64,000 nucleotides of DNA from contig QGGY01000005.1 in assembly GCA_003148945.1 (NCBI GenBank), forward strand, positions 124,001 through 188,000. Direction: 5' to 3'. Made by a program: the position numbers and the translations under genes. The DNA comes from Murimonas intestini (GTDB taxonomy: Bacteria > Bacillota > Clostridia > Lachnospirales > Lachnospiraceae). The notes under the pieces were generated by a model, which made no database searches, had not been told where the DNA came from, and worked only from the letters and a program-made list of their open reading frames with translations. Positions 1-9,343 of this stretch are shown in pieces. Within the stretch, counting starts at the first letter, position 1. Each line of letters begins with the position of its first letter.

Positions 1-860
1 AGATGATAAAGATCATCATTGTGAATAAGAAAAAGGGCATTATCACGGATTCTGAGCTGGATTTGTGGACGGATGTATTTAAAGTGTTTGACCGCGAGAC
101 AAAGCGTCTCGGATATACATTGGGAATCACATATACGGAGATGAAAGAGGAGGAGATTGAGCGGGTGATAGAGGATGCCTGCCAGGAGGAAGTGGCTGGC
201 ATTATACTGGATGCCACTGAAATGGAGAAGGATGATTTCAGGCCATTTTGCAGGATCAGCAAACCTATGGTCATCTATGATAATGACCTGGATGTGCATT
301 ATAACTGTGTGGCTATAGATAATGCCGCGGCAGTTGGCAGTCTTGTGGATTATCTGGCGGCTCAGGGATGCCAAAATATCAGGTATCTTGCAAATGAAGT
401 GGATATCTATAATTTTAGCCAGAGACGGGCAGGATTCAGGATGGGACTTGAAAAAAACGGCATTCCAGCCGATGAAAGCCTTATAGTAAGGGCAGGAACT
501 ACAATAGATGACGTCTCAGAAAAGATGGAGCGGTATCTTGATAAGAATGATCTGCCGGATGCGTTCATTATGGAGAATTATCAGGTTTCCATAGGAGTGA
601 TGAGGGCGCTGAGAAAAAAGGGAATACAGGTGCCGCAGGATGTGTCCCTGGCAGGCGTGGATGAGCTGCCCAGTTACATGACAGGTGAGTGTCGTCTCAC
701 AACAGTCAGGGTGGCCCATGCCCAGCGCGCCCAGGCAGTCATGATGTTTCTGGAAAAAGAGATCAGGGAGCCTGTGGCGGCAAAGTTTAAGATATTTTCT
801 AACAGTGAGCTCATCAGGGGGAACAGTGTGAAGGAAAGCGGGGAGAGTGTCTATGAATAA
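1..860 (+). CDS. LacI-family sensor domain, 5' end outside window
   Basis: This is the ligand-binding part of a LacI/GalR-type transcription regulator. The reading frame is open from base 3 to a TAA at 858-860 (285 residues). The protein begins directly at the first beta strand of a periplasmic-binding-protein fold and ends with the family's typical region PQDVSLAGVDELP followed by LTTVRV. In the family a DNA-binding helix-turn-helix of about 60 residues precedes this point. Because the window starts here, the HTH is probably upstream and the ATG at base 3 is probably an internal methionine. The ligand cannot be read from the sequence. The stop overlaps the start of queH by 8 bases, so the two are likely co-transcribed. 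Confidence 0.8.
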   Translation, partial: MIKIIIVNKKKGIITDSELDLWTDVFKVFDRETKRLGYTLGITYTEMKEEEIERVIEDACQEEVAGIILDATEMEKDDFRPFCRISKPMVIYDNDLDVHYNCVAIDNAAAVGSLVDYLAAQGCQNIRYLANEVDIYNFSQRRAGFRMGLEKNGIPADESLIVRAGTTIDDVSEKMERYLDKNDLPDAFIMENYQVSIGVMRALRKKGIQVPQDVSLAGVDELPSYMTGECRLTTVRVAHAQRAQAVMMFLEKEIREPVAAKFKIFSNSELIRGNSVKESGESVYE

Positions 861-1506
861 AATGAATTACCAGAGGCAGCTGGAGGAGATCATAAGGGAA
901 AATGAGAGGGCGGGAAGGGTTCCCTCCCTCTTTCTTCACAGCTGCTGTGCGCCCTGCAGCAGTTATGTGCTGGAATATCTGTCCTCTTATTTTAAGATCA
1001 CCGTGTTTTATTACAACCCCAATATCTATCCTGATGAAGAGTACGAAAAGCGTGTTAAAGAGCAGGAACGCCTGACAAAGGAGATACCGGCACGCTATCC
1101 TGTCACTTTTTGCTCAGGACCGTATGATAAGGACAGGTTCTATGATGCTGTAAAAGGTCTTGAGCATACAGGGGAAGGGCATGAAAGATGCTCTGCCTGT
1201 TTCAGGCTGAGGCTTTCGGAGGCGGCCAGGCTGGCAGCTGACGGGGGATATGATTATTATACTACAACCCTTACGATCAGTCCCATGAAGGATGCCCAGA
1301 AACTTAACGAGATCGGTGCTCAGGAGGGGGAAAAATATGGCGTGAAATACCTCCCGTCAGATTTTAAGAAAAAGAACGGCTACAAGCGGTCTACAGAGCT
1401 TTCGGCCATGTACGGCCTGTACCGCCAGAATTACTGCGGCTGTGTCTTTTCAAAACAGGAGAGCCTGAAGAGAAATGAGACGAATGAAAGTCAGAAAGGA
1501 GAGTGA
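853..1506 (+). CDS. queH: Epoxyqueuosine reductase QueH
   Basis: QueH performs the last step of queuosine formation, reducing epoxyqueuosine to queuosine in tRNA. It is the non-cobalamin alternative to QueG. The diagnostic cysteines are present: HSCCAPCSS near the N-terminus, CSACFRLRL in the middle and NYCGC near the C-terminus. In the family these cysteines bind an Fe-S cluster and an additional metal. About 217 residues is the usual length. A GTG at 847 is also in frame, but ATG 853 is preferred because GGGAGA at 841-846 lies six bases before it. No other queuosine gene is visible in the window. The gene overlaps the preceding LacI-type gene and sits 10 bases before the next gene. Confidence 0.9.
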   Translation: MNKMNYQRQLEEIIRENERAGRVPSLFLHSCCAPCSSYVLEYLSSYFKITVFYYNPNIYPDEEYEKRVKEQERLTKEIPARYPVTFCSGPYDKDRFYDAVKGLEHTGEGHERCSACFRLRLSEAARLAADGGYDYYTTTLTISPMKDAQKLNEIGAQEGEKYGVKYLPSDFKKKNGYKRSTELSAMYGLYRQNYCGCVFSKQESLKRNETNESQKGE

Positions 1507-1516
1507 GGATAAGCAG

Positions 1517-2134
1517 ATGGATAATTATGAGAAAGTCCTTTTGCATGACAGGGAGATGTTTTTAAGAGAAGACCTGGAGGCTGTGCTGAGAAGGACAGGA
1601 CTAGCACTTGTGCAGGAGGGCAGGTATGCGGCAGTCCCCATGCCGGATGAGGTCTACCTGGCAGACTGCCGGACGGGGATCATCTGCAGAAGCTCTGACC
1701 CGCTGGAAAAGGTGGATGTCCATACGCAGCTGCTCATCATGCACTATCTGATCTATTCCCGTGAGACGGCCCGCATCAGCGGGCGTGAACTCCCTTTCAG
1801 GGAAATAAAAGGGGTGGGGCATTTTGAGGCTGCTTTTCTGCGTGAGGTGGAGCCTCTTTTGAAATCTGCCTTTGCCGGGCGCCTGGATGCGTTTAGAGAG
1901 GCGGGCAGGAAGCTGCAGGGTGAACCGGCGGCTTATGGGGATGCCTCAGTGAAACTGCACATTTTTCCAAATATACCTGTCACTTATATTCTTTTTGAAG
2001 GTGATGATGAATTTCCCATGAACATAAACATTCTTTTTGATGAGGCAGTCACGCATTGCATCCATCCCGAGGATGTGCCGGTGGTGGGGGAATATGGGGC
2101 GAAGGCGCTTGTCAGGGCAGCTGAAATATGGTAG
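1517..2134 (+). CDS. DUF3786 domain protein
   Basis: A soluble protein of 205 residues resembling the DUF3786 family, found in many anaerobic Firmicutes and sometimes linked to cobalamin or Fe-S proteins; its function is not established. No signal peptide or membrane segment is visible. Features include the region PNIPVTYILFEGDDEFP in the C-terminal half and a single cysteine-rich stretch (ADCRTGIICRS). An ATG further upstream (1475) would overlap queH. ATG 1517 is chosen because GTGAGGA at 1503-1509 is a well-placed ribosome binding site. It follows queH by 10 bases and probably shares its transcript. Family placement is from memory of the sequence pattern. Confidence 0.7.
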   Translation: MDNYEKVLLHDREMFLREDLEAVLRRTGLALVQEGRYAAVPMPDEVYLADCRTGIICRSSDPLEKVDVHTQLLIMHYLIYSRETARISGRELPFREIKGVGHFEAAFLREVEPLLKSAFAGRLDAFREAGRKLQGEPAAYGDASVKLHIFPNIPVTYILFEGDDEFPMNINILFDEAVTHCIHPEDVPVVGEYGAKALVRAAEIW

Positions 2135-2207
2135 ACTATGAGACAACCATCGCTGGAAGCGATTTTTTAGATGTACGCAAATCAAAAGAAGAAATGAGGA
2201 AAATAAT

Positions 2208-3587
2208 ATGGCACAGTTATGGGGCGGACGCTTCACGAAAGAAACAGACAAGCTTGTATATAATTTTAATGCATCAATCTCTTTTGACAGGAAATTCTAC
2301 CGTCAGGACATTGAGGGAAGCCAGGCGCATGTGAAGATGCTCTCGGCGCAGGGGATACTGACAGAAGAAGAAAGAGATCAGATTCTGGGCGGTCTTGAAG
2401 GGATACTCTCCGATGTGGAAGAGGGCAGGCTTGAGATCACAGATGAATATGAAGATATCCACAGCTTTGTTGAAGCGAACCTGATAGACAGGATAGGGGA
2501 TGCGGGAAAGAAGCTGCATACAGGCAGGAGCCGCAATGACCAGGTGGCCCTGGACATGAAGCTGTATATCAGAGATGAGATCGTGGAGACAGACGGCCTG
2601 CTGAAGGGGCTTCTTACAACCCTGCTTTCCATAATGGAAGAAAATACAGGTACATATATGCCGGGCTTTACGCATCTGCAGAAGGCCCAGCCAATTACGC
2701 TTGCCCATCATATGGGCGCCTACTTTGAGATGTTTAAAAGAGACAGGCAGCGTCTCTTTGATATTTACAAGAGGATGAATTACTGCCCGCTTGGATCCGG
2801 AGCCCTGGCAGGCACCACATACCCTCTGGACAGGGAATACACTGCAAAGCTTCTGGAGTTTGACGGACCTACCTTAAACAGTATGGATTCAGTGGCAGAC
2901 AGGGATTACCTGATTGAACTCTTAAGCGCCCTGTCTACGGTCATGATGCACTTAAGCCGTTTCTGTGAAGAAATAATCATCTGGAACAGCAATGAATACA
3001 GGTTTGTAGAGCTGGATGACGCTTACAGCACAGGAAGCAGCATCATGCCCCAGAAGAAAAACCCGGATATCGCAGAGCTGGTGAGGGGAAAGACAGGACG
3101 TGTCTACGGAGCCCTTGTTTCTATGCTCACTACAATGAAGGGTATCCCGCTGGCATATAATAAGGATATGCAGGAGGATAAAGAGCTGACCTTTGATGCA
3201 ATAGATACTGTAAAAGGCTGTATCGCCCTGTTTAACGGCATGGTATCTACTGTGCGGTTTAATAAAGAGGTCATGGAGGCAAGTGCGAAGAATGGATTTA
3301 CAAATGCCACAGATGCAGCAGATTATCTTGTAAACCACGGCGTGCCTTTCAGGGATGCACATGGTATTGTGGGCCGGCTTGTACTGTACTGCATTGAGAA
3401 GGGGATATCTCTGGATGATATGAGCCTGGAGGAATATAAGGCCATCAGTCCTGTATTTGAGGAGGATATTTACGAGGCTATCAGCCTGAAGACATGTGTG
3501 GAGAAAAGGACTACGGTCGGGGCTCCCGGAGAAGAAGCCATGAAGCAGGTGATCGCCCTGGAAAAAGATTATTTGCTAAAAAACTAA
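2208..3587 (+). CDS. argH: Argininosuccinate lyase
   Basis: Splits argininosuccinate into arginine and fumarate, the last step of arginine biosynthesis, in the cytoplasm as a homotetramer. The 459-residue length is normal. The fumarase/aspartase superfamily signature [12 protein letters not shown] is near residues 276-287 and contains the flexible catalytic-serine loop. The N-terminal MAQLWGGRF and HTGRSRNDQ are both ArgH hallmarks. A ribosome binding site AGGAAA lies upstream of the ATG. No other arginine gene is adjacent, so the gene stands apart from a classic arg operon here. Confidence 0.97.
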   Translation: MAQLWGGRFTKETDKLVYNFNASISFDRKFYRQDIEGSQAHVKMLSAQGILTEEERDQILGGLEGILSDVEEGRLEITDEYEDIHSFVEANLIDRIGDAGKKLHTGRSRNDQVALDMKLYIRDEIVETDGLLKGLLTTLLSIMEENTGTYMPGFTHLQKAQPITLAHHMGAYFEMFKRDRQRLFDIYKRMNYCPLGSGALAGTTYPLDREYTAKLLEFDGPTLNSMDSVADRDYLIELLSALSTVMMHLSRFCEEIIIWNSNEYRFVELDDAYSTGSSIMPQKKNPDIAELVRGKTGRVYGALVSMLTTMKGIPLAYNKDMQEDKELTFDAIDTVKGCIALFNGMVSTVRFNKEVMEASAKNGFTNATDAADYLVNHGVPFRDAHGIVGRLVLYCIEKGISLDDMSLEEYKAISPVFEEDIYEAISLKTCVEKRTTVGAPGEEAMKQVIALEKDYLLKN

Positions 3588-3594
3588 AAAAAAC

Positions 3595-3702
3595 TTGATT
3601 TTTTGACGCAGATGTTATAGTATATTGTTCATGGGCGACAAATGTACGCTGCACAAAGACAAGATGCATGCGCGCTTCGCTGCAAATACGCAGAGCGTAT
3701 TT
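3595..3702 (+). promoter_or_regulatory. asd promoter and leader hairpin
   Basis: An extended -10 (TGTTATAGT, 3613-3621) lies 15 bases after TTGATT (3595-3600), and a second -10-like TATATT follows at 3621-3626. The leader contains an 8-bp perfect inverted repeat with a 3-base loop (AAATACGC/GCGTATTT, 3684-3702) just before the ribosome binding site of asd. It is too short to be a lysine riboswitch. It could be an operator or an mRNA hairpin. Confidence 0.45.
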
Positions 3703-3725
3703 AAAGAAAGTGAGGAGATTTGAAA

Positions 3726-4811
3726 ATGAGTGAAAAATTAAGAGTAGGTATTCTGGGAGCAACTGGCATGGTAGGCCAGCGTTTTATCTCTCTTCTTGAG
3801 AACCATCCATGGTTTGAGGTCGTTACAGTGGCGGCCAGCCCAAGAAGTGCAGGGAAGACATATGAAGAAGCTGTAGGCGGGCGCTGGAAAATGGACACCC
3901 CCATGCCGGAAGCAGTTAAGAATCTGATCGTTATGAATGTGAATGAAGTGGAAAAAGTGGCAGAGAGCGTTGACTTTGTCTTTTCCGCTGTAGATATGAC
4001 AAAGGATGAGATAAAGGCTATTGAGGAGGCTTATGCAAAGACTGAGACACCTGTAGTGTCAAACAACAGCGCACACAGATGGACACCAGATGTGCCTATG
4101 GTCATCCCGGAAGTGAATCCTGAACATTTTGAAGTTATCAAGTTCCAGAAGGAACGCCTTGGCACAACAAGAGGCTTTATCGCTGTAAAGCCAAACTGTT
4201 CCATCCAGAGTTATGCACCTGTGCTGACAGCCTGGAAAGAATTTGAACCCTATGAAGTAGTTGCCACTACATACCAGGCTATCTCAGGAGCCGGCAAAAC
4301 TTTTAAAGACTGGCCTGAAATGGTTGAAAATATCATCCCGTATATCGGCGGGGAAGAAGAGAAGAGCGAGCAGGAGCCTTTAAGGCTGTGGGGCAAGATC
4401 GAGGATGGAGTTATCAAAAAAGCAGAATCTCCTGTCATCACCTGCCAGTGTATCCGTGTTCCTGTATTAAACGGACATACAGCTGCAGTATTTGTTAAAT
4501 TCAGAAAGAAACCTTCTAAGGAAGAACTGATCCGGAAACTTGAAGAATTCAGCGGACTTCCTCAGGAACTTGAACTTCCAAGTGCTCCGAAGCAGTTTAT
4601 GCGCTATATGGAAGAAGATAACCGTCCTCAGGTAAAAGCAGATGTGGACTATGAAAACGGAATGGGAGTGTCCATCGGACGCCTCAGAGAAGATACGGTA
4701 TACGATTATAAATTTGTCGGTTTATCCCACAATACAGTCCGCGGAGCAGCAGGCGGAGCAGTTCTTTGTGCCGAACTCTTAAAGGCACAGGGCTACATCA
4801 CAAAAAAATAA
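3726..4811 (+). CDS. asd: Aspartate-semialdehyde dehydrogenase
   Basis: Reduces beta-aspartyl phosphate to aspartate semialdehyde with NADPH, the branch point to lysine, diaminopimelate, threonine and methionine. The N-terminal Rossmann motif GILGATGMVGQRF binds NADP. The catalytic cysteine lies in KPNCSIQSY, and HNTVRGAAGGAVL near the C-terminus is conserved. The style and 361-residue length match the archaeal/fungal-type branch of the family rather than the E. coli type. A TTG at 3720 is in frame, but ATG 3726 sits eight bases after GAGGAG and is preferred. Codon use is biased to preferred codons, suggesting high expression. Confidence 0.95.
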   Translation: MSEKLRVGILGATGMVGQRFISLLENHPWFEVVTVAASPRSAGKTYEEAVGGRWKMDTPMPEAVKNLIVMNVNEVEKVAESVDFVFSAVDMTKDEIKAIEEAYAKTETPVVSNNSAHRWTPDVPMVIPEVNPEHFEVIKFQKERLGTTRGFIAVKPNCSIQSYAPVLTAWKEFEPYEVVATTYQAISGAGKTFKDWPEMVENIIPYIGGEEEKSEQEPLRLWGKIEDGVIKKAESPVITCQCIRVPVLNGHTAAVFVKFRKKPSKEELIRKLEEFSGLPQELELPSAPKQFMRYMEEDNRPQVKADVDYENGMGVSIGRLREDTVYDYKFVGLSHNTVRGAAGGAVLCAELLKAQGYITKK

Positions 4812-4870
4812 GTTATATATAAGTAATAAATAAGTTCTGGACTGGTTACTAAAAATAATCTCAGAAAAGG

Positions 4871-4919
4871 GTTGCATAAACAGGTAGTATTTCGGTATAA
4901 TCTGTTTGTGCAACTTTTT
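4871..4919 (+). terminator. asd terminator hairpin overlapping topB promoter
   Basis: A 13-bp inverted repeat (GTTGCATAAACAG at 4871-4883, CTGTTTGTGCAAC at 4902-4914; one G-U pair) followed by TTTTT fits a Rho-independent terminator for asd. A strong promoter, TTGCAT (4872-4877)-N18-TATAAT (4896-4901), is built into the same bases and points toward topB. Transcript termination and initiation therefore appear to share one stretch of DNA. Confidence 0.6.
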
Positions 4920-4963
4920 ATAGCTAAAAGCTGTATACCTTAAGTTTCTGAAAGGATTATTGA

Positions 4964-6976
4964 ATGTCTAAAGCATTATACATAGCTGAGAAGCCGAGCG
5001 TAGCGCAGGAGTTCGCAAAGGCTTTGAAGATAAATACGTCGAGGCATGACGGGTATCTCGAAGGAGATACGGCAGTCGTCACATGGTGCGTAGGGCATCT
5101 GGTGACGATGAGCTATCCGGAGGTCTACGACCCCAAATTTAAAAAATGGAGCTTATCCACACTTCCCTTCATACCTGATGAGTTCAAATATGAAGTGATA
5201 GGCTCTGTCAGCAAGCAGTTTAAGATAGTCAGCGGCCTGCTGAACAGGGAAGATATTGATACGATCTATGTCTGTACTGACTCGGGACGGGAAGGAGAGT
5301 ATATCTACCGTCTGGTGGCCCAGGAATCCCATGTGAAGGGGAAAAAGCAGAAGAGGGTCTGGATAGACTCCCAGACAGAGGAGGAGATCCTGCGGGGAAT
5401 AGAGACTGCGAAGGATCTGTCAGCCTATGATAATCTGTCGGATGCAGCTTATCTGAGAGCAAAAGAGGATTATCTGATGGGGATTAATTTCTCAAGGCTT
5501 CTGTCACTGAAATATGGAAATGCAATTTCCAATTATCTGCACACAAAATACACTGTAGTGTCCGTAGGGCGGGTCATGACGTGTGTTCTGGGCATGATCG
5601 TCAGAAGAGACAGGGAGATAAGGCAGTTTGTTAAGACACCGTTCTACAGGGTGCTCAATACGATTCATTATAATGGCCGTGATTTTGACGGGGAATTCAG
5701 GGCTGTAGAGGGCTCCGCCTATTATCTTTCCCCGAAGCTTTATAAAGAAAACGGATTTAAAGAGAAAAAAGACGCCCAGGAGCTTATAGAGAGACTAAGT
5801 GAAACAAAGCCGCTTACAGCGGCGGTGGATTCTATTGAAAGAAAAAAAGAGAATAAGAATCCTCCTCTGCTCTATAATCTGGCTGAGCTGCAGAATGACT
5901 GTTCCAGAATGTACAAGATAAGCCCTGATGAAACTCTGAAAATCGTGCAGGAGCTGTATGAAAAAAAGCTGGTGACATATCCCAGGACTGACGCCAGGGT
6001 GCTTTCTACAGCAGCAGCGAAAGAGATCCATAAAAATATCGGAGGGCTTAAAAATTTTGCGCCGGGTGCTGAATTTGCCCGGGAGATCATGGAGGGCGAT
6101 AAATGGAAAAAAATCGCCGGGACCAGATATGTAAATGACAAACAGATCACAGACCACTATGCCATAGTGCCCACAGGGCAGGGATTTTCAGCGCTCCGGT
6201 CCGTATCCTCTACGGCTGCGGGCGTTTATGAGGCTATTGTGCGCAGGTTTCTGAGCATCTTTTACCCGCCGGCTGTTTACCAGAAAGTCAGTCTGGTGAC
6301 AAGGATGGGGACTGAGAAGTTTTTCTCTTCTTTTAAAGTTCTGGTCTCAGAAGGTTATCTGAAGGTGGCAGGTATGCCCCAGCAGGCCTCTAAGAAAGGG
6401 GAAGATCCTTCCCAGGAGGAGGAGACAGGCTGTGATACAGATTTTATTGAAGCGCTGAAAAAGTTAAAAAAGGGCGCTGTGCTTGATGTGAAGGAGCTTT
6501 CCATCAAGGAAGGGGAGACATCTCCTCCTAAAAGATATAATTCCGGTTCAATCATACTGGCTATGGAAAATGCAGGCCAGCTCATTGAAGATGAAGAGCT
6601 GAGGGCCCAGATTAAGGGCAGCGGAATCGGAACAAGTGCCACAAGGGCAGAAATATTGAAAAAGCTTATTGGAAATAAATATATTGCACTGAATAAGAAA
6701 ACACAGATTCTCACCCCCACATTGCTGGGCGAGATGATTTTTGATGTTGTAAATGCTTCAATCCGTTCCCTGCTGAACCCGGAGCTGACCGCCAGCTGGG
6801 AGAAAGGGCTGACTTATGTGGCTGAGGGGACGATCACTTCGGATGAATATATGACAAAGCTTCGGGATTTCATCCAGAGCAGGACTCAGGCGGTTTTAGG
6901 AACTAATTACCAGTATGCGCTGAGGTCATATTTTGATGCGGCGGCAGCCTTTTACAAACAAAGGAGTGTAAAATAA
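4964..6976 (+). CDS. topB: DNA topoisomerase III (type IA)
   Basis: A type IA topoisomerase that passes single strands and decatenates DNA. The TOPRIM domain is at the N-terminus (KALYIAEKPSVAQEFAKAL; the acidic DSGREGEYIYRLV corresponds to the metal-binding DxD region). The catalytic tyrosine is about residue 339 in KLVTYPRTDARVLS. GIGTSATRAEILKKL follows in the central domain. At 670 residues it is the length of TopB-type enzymes without the zinc fingers of TopA. It is the first gene of a likely transcript with the next gene, which starts two bases after its stop. Confidence 0.95.
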   Translation: MSKALYIAEKPSVAQEFAKALKINTSRHDGYLEGDTAVVTWCVGHLVTMSYPEVYDPKFKKWSLSTLPFIPDEFKYEVIGSVSKQFKIVSGLLNREDIDTIYVCTDSGREGEYIYRLVAQESHVKGKKQKRVWIDSQTEEEILRGIETAKDLSAYDNLSDAAYLRAKEDYLMGINFSRLLSLKYGNAISNYLHTKYTVVSVGRVMTCVLGMIVRRDREIRQFVKTPFYRVLNTIHYNGRDFDGEFRAVEGSAYYLSPKLYKENGFKEKKDAQELIERLSETKPLTAAVDSIERKKENKNPPLLYNLAELQNDCSRMYKISPDETLKIVQELYEKKLVTYPRTDARVLSTAAAKEIHKNIGGLKNFAPGAEFAREIMEGDKWKKIAGTRYVNDKQITDHYAIVPTGQGFSALRSVSSTAAGVYEAIVRRFLSIFYPPAVYQKVSLVTRMGTEKFFSSFKVLVSEGYLKVAGMPQQASKKGEDPSQEEETGCDTDFIEALKKLKKGAVLDVKELSIKEGETSPPKRYNSGSIILAMENAGQLIEDEELRAQIKGSGIGTSATRAEILKKLIGNKYIALNKKTQILTPTLLGEMIFDVVNASIRSLLNPELTASWEKGLTYVAEGTITSDEYMTKLRDFIQSRTQAVLGTNYQYALRSYFDAAAAFYKQRSVK

Positions 6977-6977
6977 G

Positions 6978-7643
6978 ATGGAATCTTGTAAGATAGCAAA
7001 TCTCTACAATCTGGATGAGACTATCGCGAAGGAGCTTTTCCGGGATCTGGAATATCCCTGGGAGGCGCTTCCAAAGATCAGTTCATTTATCCTGGAGCTG
7101 GGAAGCAGACTTCCCGAAGAGAAGTATGAGAAGCGGGGGGAAGATGTGTGGGTGGCAAAATCAGCAAAGGTAGCGCCTACGGCATATATAAATGGACCTG
7201 CGATCATCGATGAGGAAGCTGAGATACGCCACTGCGCTTTTATCAGAGGCAGCGCCGTCGTAGGAAAAGGAGCTGTGGTGGGGAATTCCACTGAGCTGAA
7301 AAATGTGGTATTATTTAATAAGGTCCAGGTGCCGCACTATAATTATGTGGGAGATTCCATACTTGGATATAAGTCTCACATGGGCGCAGGTTCAATTACA
7401 TCAAATGTGAAATCAGACAAGACCCTCGTGACTGTAAAAGAGGGCGCGGACAGGATAGAGACAGGCCTTAAAAAATTTGGGGCCATGCTGGGAGATGAAG
7501 TTGAGGTCGGATGCGGTTCTGTACTGAATCCGGGTACAGTCATCGGGCCGCACAGCAATATCTATCCGCTTTCTATGGTGCGTGAGGTCGTGCCGGCTGG
7601 GAGCATATACAAAAAACGCGGAGAAGTTGTAGAAAAAATATAA
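6978..7643 (+). CDS. Left-handed beta-helix (hexapeptide repeat) protein, UDP-GlcNAc pyrophosphorylase-like
   Basis: The protein contains a run of hexapeptide repeats forming a left-handed beta-helix (about residues 60-215: VWVAKSAKVAP, GPAIIDEEAEI, SAVVGKGAVVG, LNPGTVIGP). The closest known arrangement is the C-terminal acyltransferase half of GlmU-type enzymes, but the N-terminal nucleotidyltransferase domain is absent. The first 60 residues are helical and family-specific. Similar stand-alone proteins are common in Clostridia and are often named nucleotidyltransferase or UDP-GlcNAc pyrophosphorylase-like without a tested activity. It probably acts on a sugar-nucleotide or amino-sugar substrate. 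It starts two bases after topB; AAGGAG at 6961-6966 lies inside the end of topB. Confidence 0.75.
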   Translation: MESCKIANLYNLDETIAKELFRDLEYPWEALPKISSFILELGSRLPEEKYEKRGEDVWVAKSAKVAPTAYINGPAIIDEEAEIRHCAFIRGSAVVGKGAVVGNSTELKNVVLFNKVQVPHYNYVGDSILGYKSHMGAGSITSNVKSDKTLVTVKEGADRIETGLKKFGAMLGDEVEVGCGSVLNPGTVIGPHSNIYPLSMVREVVPAGSIYKKRGEVVEKI

Positions 7644-7673
7644 CAGAAAGGGTAAAGGTTTACAGGAAGAAAC

Positions 7674-8993
7674 ATGAGAGAAGAAAGAGAATCCAAAAGA
7701 AGTCGGAAAGACCAGGATTACCGGAATGACGATCCTTTTATGAACAGCCAGCCACAGCAGAATCAGAGAAAAAGCCGCAGCCAGGGTCAGGGCGCCCAGG
7801 GCAGCCAGCAATATGGAAATGGCCAGGCATACGGGAATTATGGAGGACCGCAGCCCAGAAGAACAGCTCAGGGAAACCAGAATTATGGACAGCCGTATGG
7901 CGGTAATATGCAGGGACAGAGGGCAGATTATAGTCAAGGCAGGAACAAAAAGAAGAGTAAGCGCAAGAAAAAGAGAATATGGCTGTTTGTGCTTGAGATA
8001 TTGGTACTGCTGATAGCAGCGGCATTCCTCTTCCTCTGGGTGAAGTACAACAAGATCCAGAAGGCGGAGTTTAATCCCACAGACGTAGTTGTCAATCAGG
8101 ATATTGACCAGGGAGTAGTACAGCAGATGAAGGGATACACAACATATGCTTTCTTCGGAGTGGATTCCAGGACAGGCGATCTTAAGTCAGGTACAAACAG
8201 TGACACGATCATGCTGTGCAGCATCAACAATGATACGAAGGAAATAAAACTGGCATCTGTCTACAGGGACAGTTACCTGGACAATACAAACGGAAGGTTC
8301 CAGAAGGTAACAGAGGTATATGGCGCGGGCGGAGCACAGCAGTCCCTGAATGTCCTCAACAAGAATCTGGATCTGAATATCACACAGTTTATCACAGTTG
8401 ACTTTAATGCCATTGTTGAGGCTGTGGATATCTTCGGGGGAATTGACCTGGAGCTTACAGAGGGTGAAGTAAAATGGCTGAATGGTTATCTTGTGGAAGG
8501 CCGCGATGTGCTTGGAAAAGAGTGTGACGACGTGCCGGGACCCGGCATGCAGCACTTAAACGGAATGCAGGCGCTGGCATACTGCCGTATCCGCTATATA
8601 GGCCTGGATTACGAGCGTACAGAGCGTCAGCGCAAGGTTCTTGAGCAGCTTATGTCCAAGGCTAAATCCGCAGACCTCCTTACCCTTAACTCTGCGCTTG
8701 ATAAGCTGCTGCCCATGGTGTATACGAACCTGGATGTGTCAGATATGATGGACATGCTCAAGGATATCACCAGCTTTAATATGGGAGAGACAACAGGATT
8801 CCCGCTTCAGAAGACAACTCAGAACAATGAGGCAGGAGATGTGGTCGTACCTATCAATCTTGCCGAGAATGTAAAAGAGCTCCATGCGTTCCTGTACGGA
8901 CAGGAGGCCTACACACCGTCAGCTACTGTCCAGTCTATAAGCAGCCAGATCGTGTCTAACACAGGTGTGGACACAGGGGTGGAATCACAGTAG
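7674..8993 (+). CDS. LytR-CpsA-Psr (LCP) family cell-wall ligase
   Basis: LCP enzymes transfer teichoic acids or other glycopolymers from a lipid carrier to peptidoglycan, outside the membrane. Residues 1-100 are a cytoplasmic Gln/Gly/Asn-rich low-complexity tail (QNQRKSRSQGQGAQGSQQYGNG and similar) ending in a lysine-rich stretch. One membrane segment follows at about residues 103-123 (IWLFVLEILVLLIAAAFLFLW), then the LCP domain with FFGVDSR, SDTIML, VYRDSY and ALAYCRIRY; in the family the aspartate and arginines bind pyrophosphate. The long glycine/glutamine-rich head is unusual and may mediate clustering. Spacing from the preceding gene is 30 bases. Confidence 0.92.
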   Translation: MREERESKRSRKDQDYRNDDPFMNSQPQQNQRKSRSQGQGAQGSQQYGNGQAYGNYGGPQPRRTAQGNQNYGQPYGGNMQGQRADYSQGRNKKKSKRKKKRIWLFVLEILVLLIAAAFLFLWVKYNKIQKAEFNPTDVVVNQDIDQGVVQQMKGYTTYAFFGVDSRTGDLKSGTNSDTIMLCSINNDTKEIKLASVYRDSYLDNTNGRFQKVTEVYGAGGAQQSLNVLNKNLDLNITQFITVDFNAIVEAVDIFGGIDLELTEGEVKWLNGYLVEGRDVLGKECDDVPGPGMQHLNGMQALAYCRIRYIGLDYERTERQRKVLEQLMSKAKSADLLTLNSALDKLLPMVYTNLDVSDMMDMLKDITSFNMGETTGFPLQKTTQNNEAGDVVVPINLAENVKELHAFLYGQEAYTPSATVQSISSQIVSNTGVDTGVESQ

Positions 8994-9029
8994 GAATTTG
9001 TTTTATGATATGAAAGTAAAGCAGTAAAA

Positions 9030-9070
9030 GCGTGCATGTGAAGTGTTTATACTTCACAGCGCGCTTTTTT
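9030..9070 (+). terminator. Rho-independent terminator after LCP gene
   Basis: GTGAAGT (9038-9044) pairs with ACTTCAC (9051-9057), and flanking GCGTGCA/AGCGCGC partly pairs to lengthen the stem. It is followed by six T (9065-9070). Confidence 0.8.
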
Positions 9071-9083
9071 GTTCTTTTAGGGT

Positions 9084-9113
9084 GGATGCGCAGCTGCGCG
9101 TGCGGAACGAAAG
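9084..9113. repeat. Dispersed palindromic intergenic repeat, copy 1
   Basis: A 30-base element with the perfect 12-bp palindrome GCGCAGCTGCGC (9088-9099), followed by GTGCGGAAC and AAAG. It recurs at 32129-32158 with one base difference. Both copies lie shortly after a transcription terminator. Confidence 0.75.
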
Positions 9114-9214
9114 TGGTTATGAAGTGCACAAATTGATTATGATTGACAATAAGTATATTCAAATATATAATAGATGCAGAGCGCGGCAGGGGAACGGAAG
9201 CGCTTTAGATAAAA

Positions 9215-9303
9215 TCGAAAATATTTTCGAAAAATAAAAATAACAGGTTGACTATTTTGAGGTTTTATACTAATATATTACCAGAGGAACGAACATAGGT
9301 TTG
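9215..9303 (+). promoter_or_regulatory. recA promoter, LexA (SOS) box and upstream palindrome
   Basis: TTGACT (9248-9253), 17 bases, then TAATAT (9271-9276) form the promoter. Immediately downstream, CGAACATAGGTTTG (9290-9303) matches the Gram-positive LexA box CGAAC-N4-GTTYG, so LexA bound there would block the start of transcription. A perfect 16-bp palindrome, TCGAAAATATTTTCGA, at 9215-9230 lies about 18 bases before the -35; its role is unknown. The rest of the 350-base gap is AT-rich with no gene that can be supported. Confidence 0.8.
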
Positions 9304-9343
9304 CAAAAAAAGAGGCGGAAGGAATTGTAGAAGGAGAATGAAG

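Noticed and set aside
3601..3725. Lysine riboswitch before asd
   Set aside because: The leader is about 100 bases, shorter than the aptamer, and none of its conserved loops are present.
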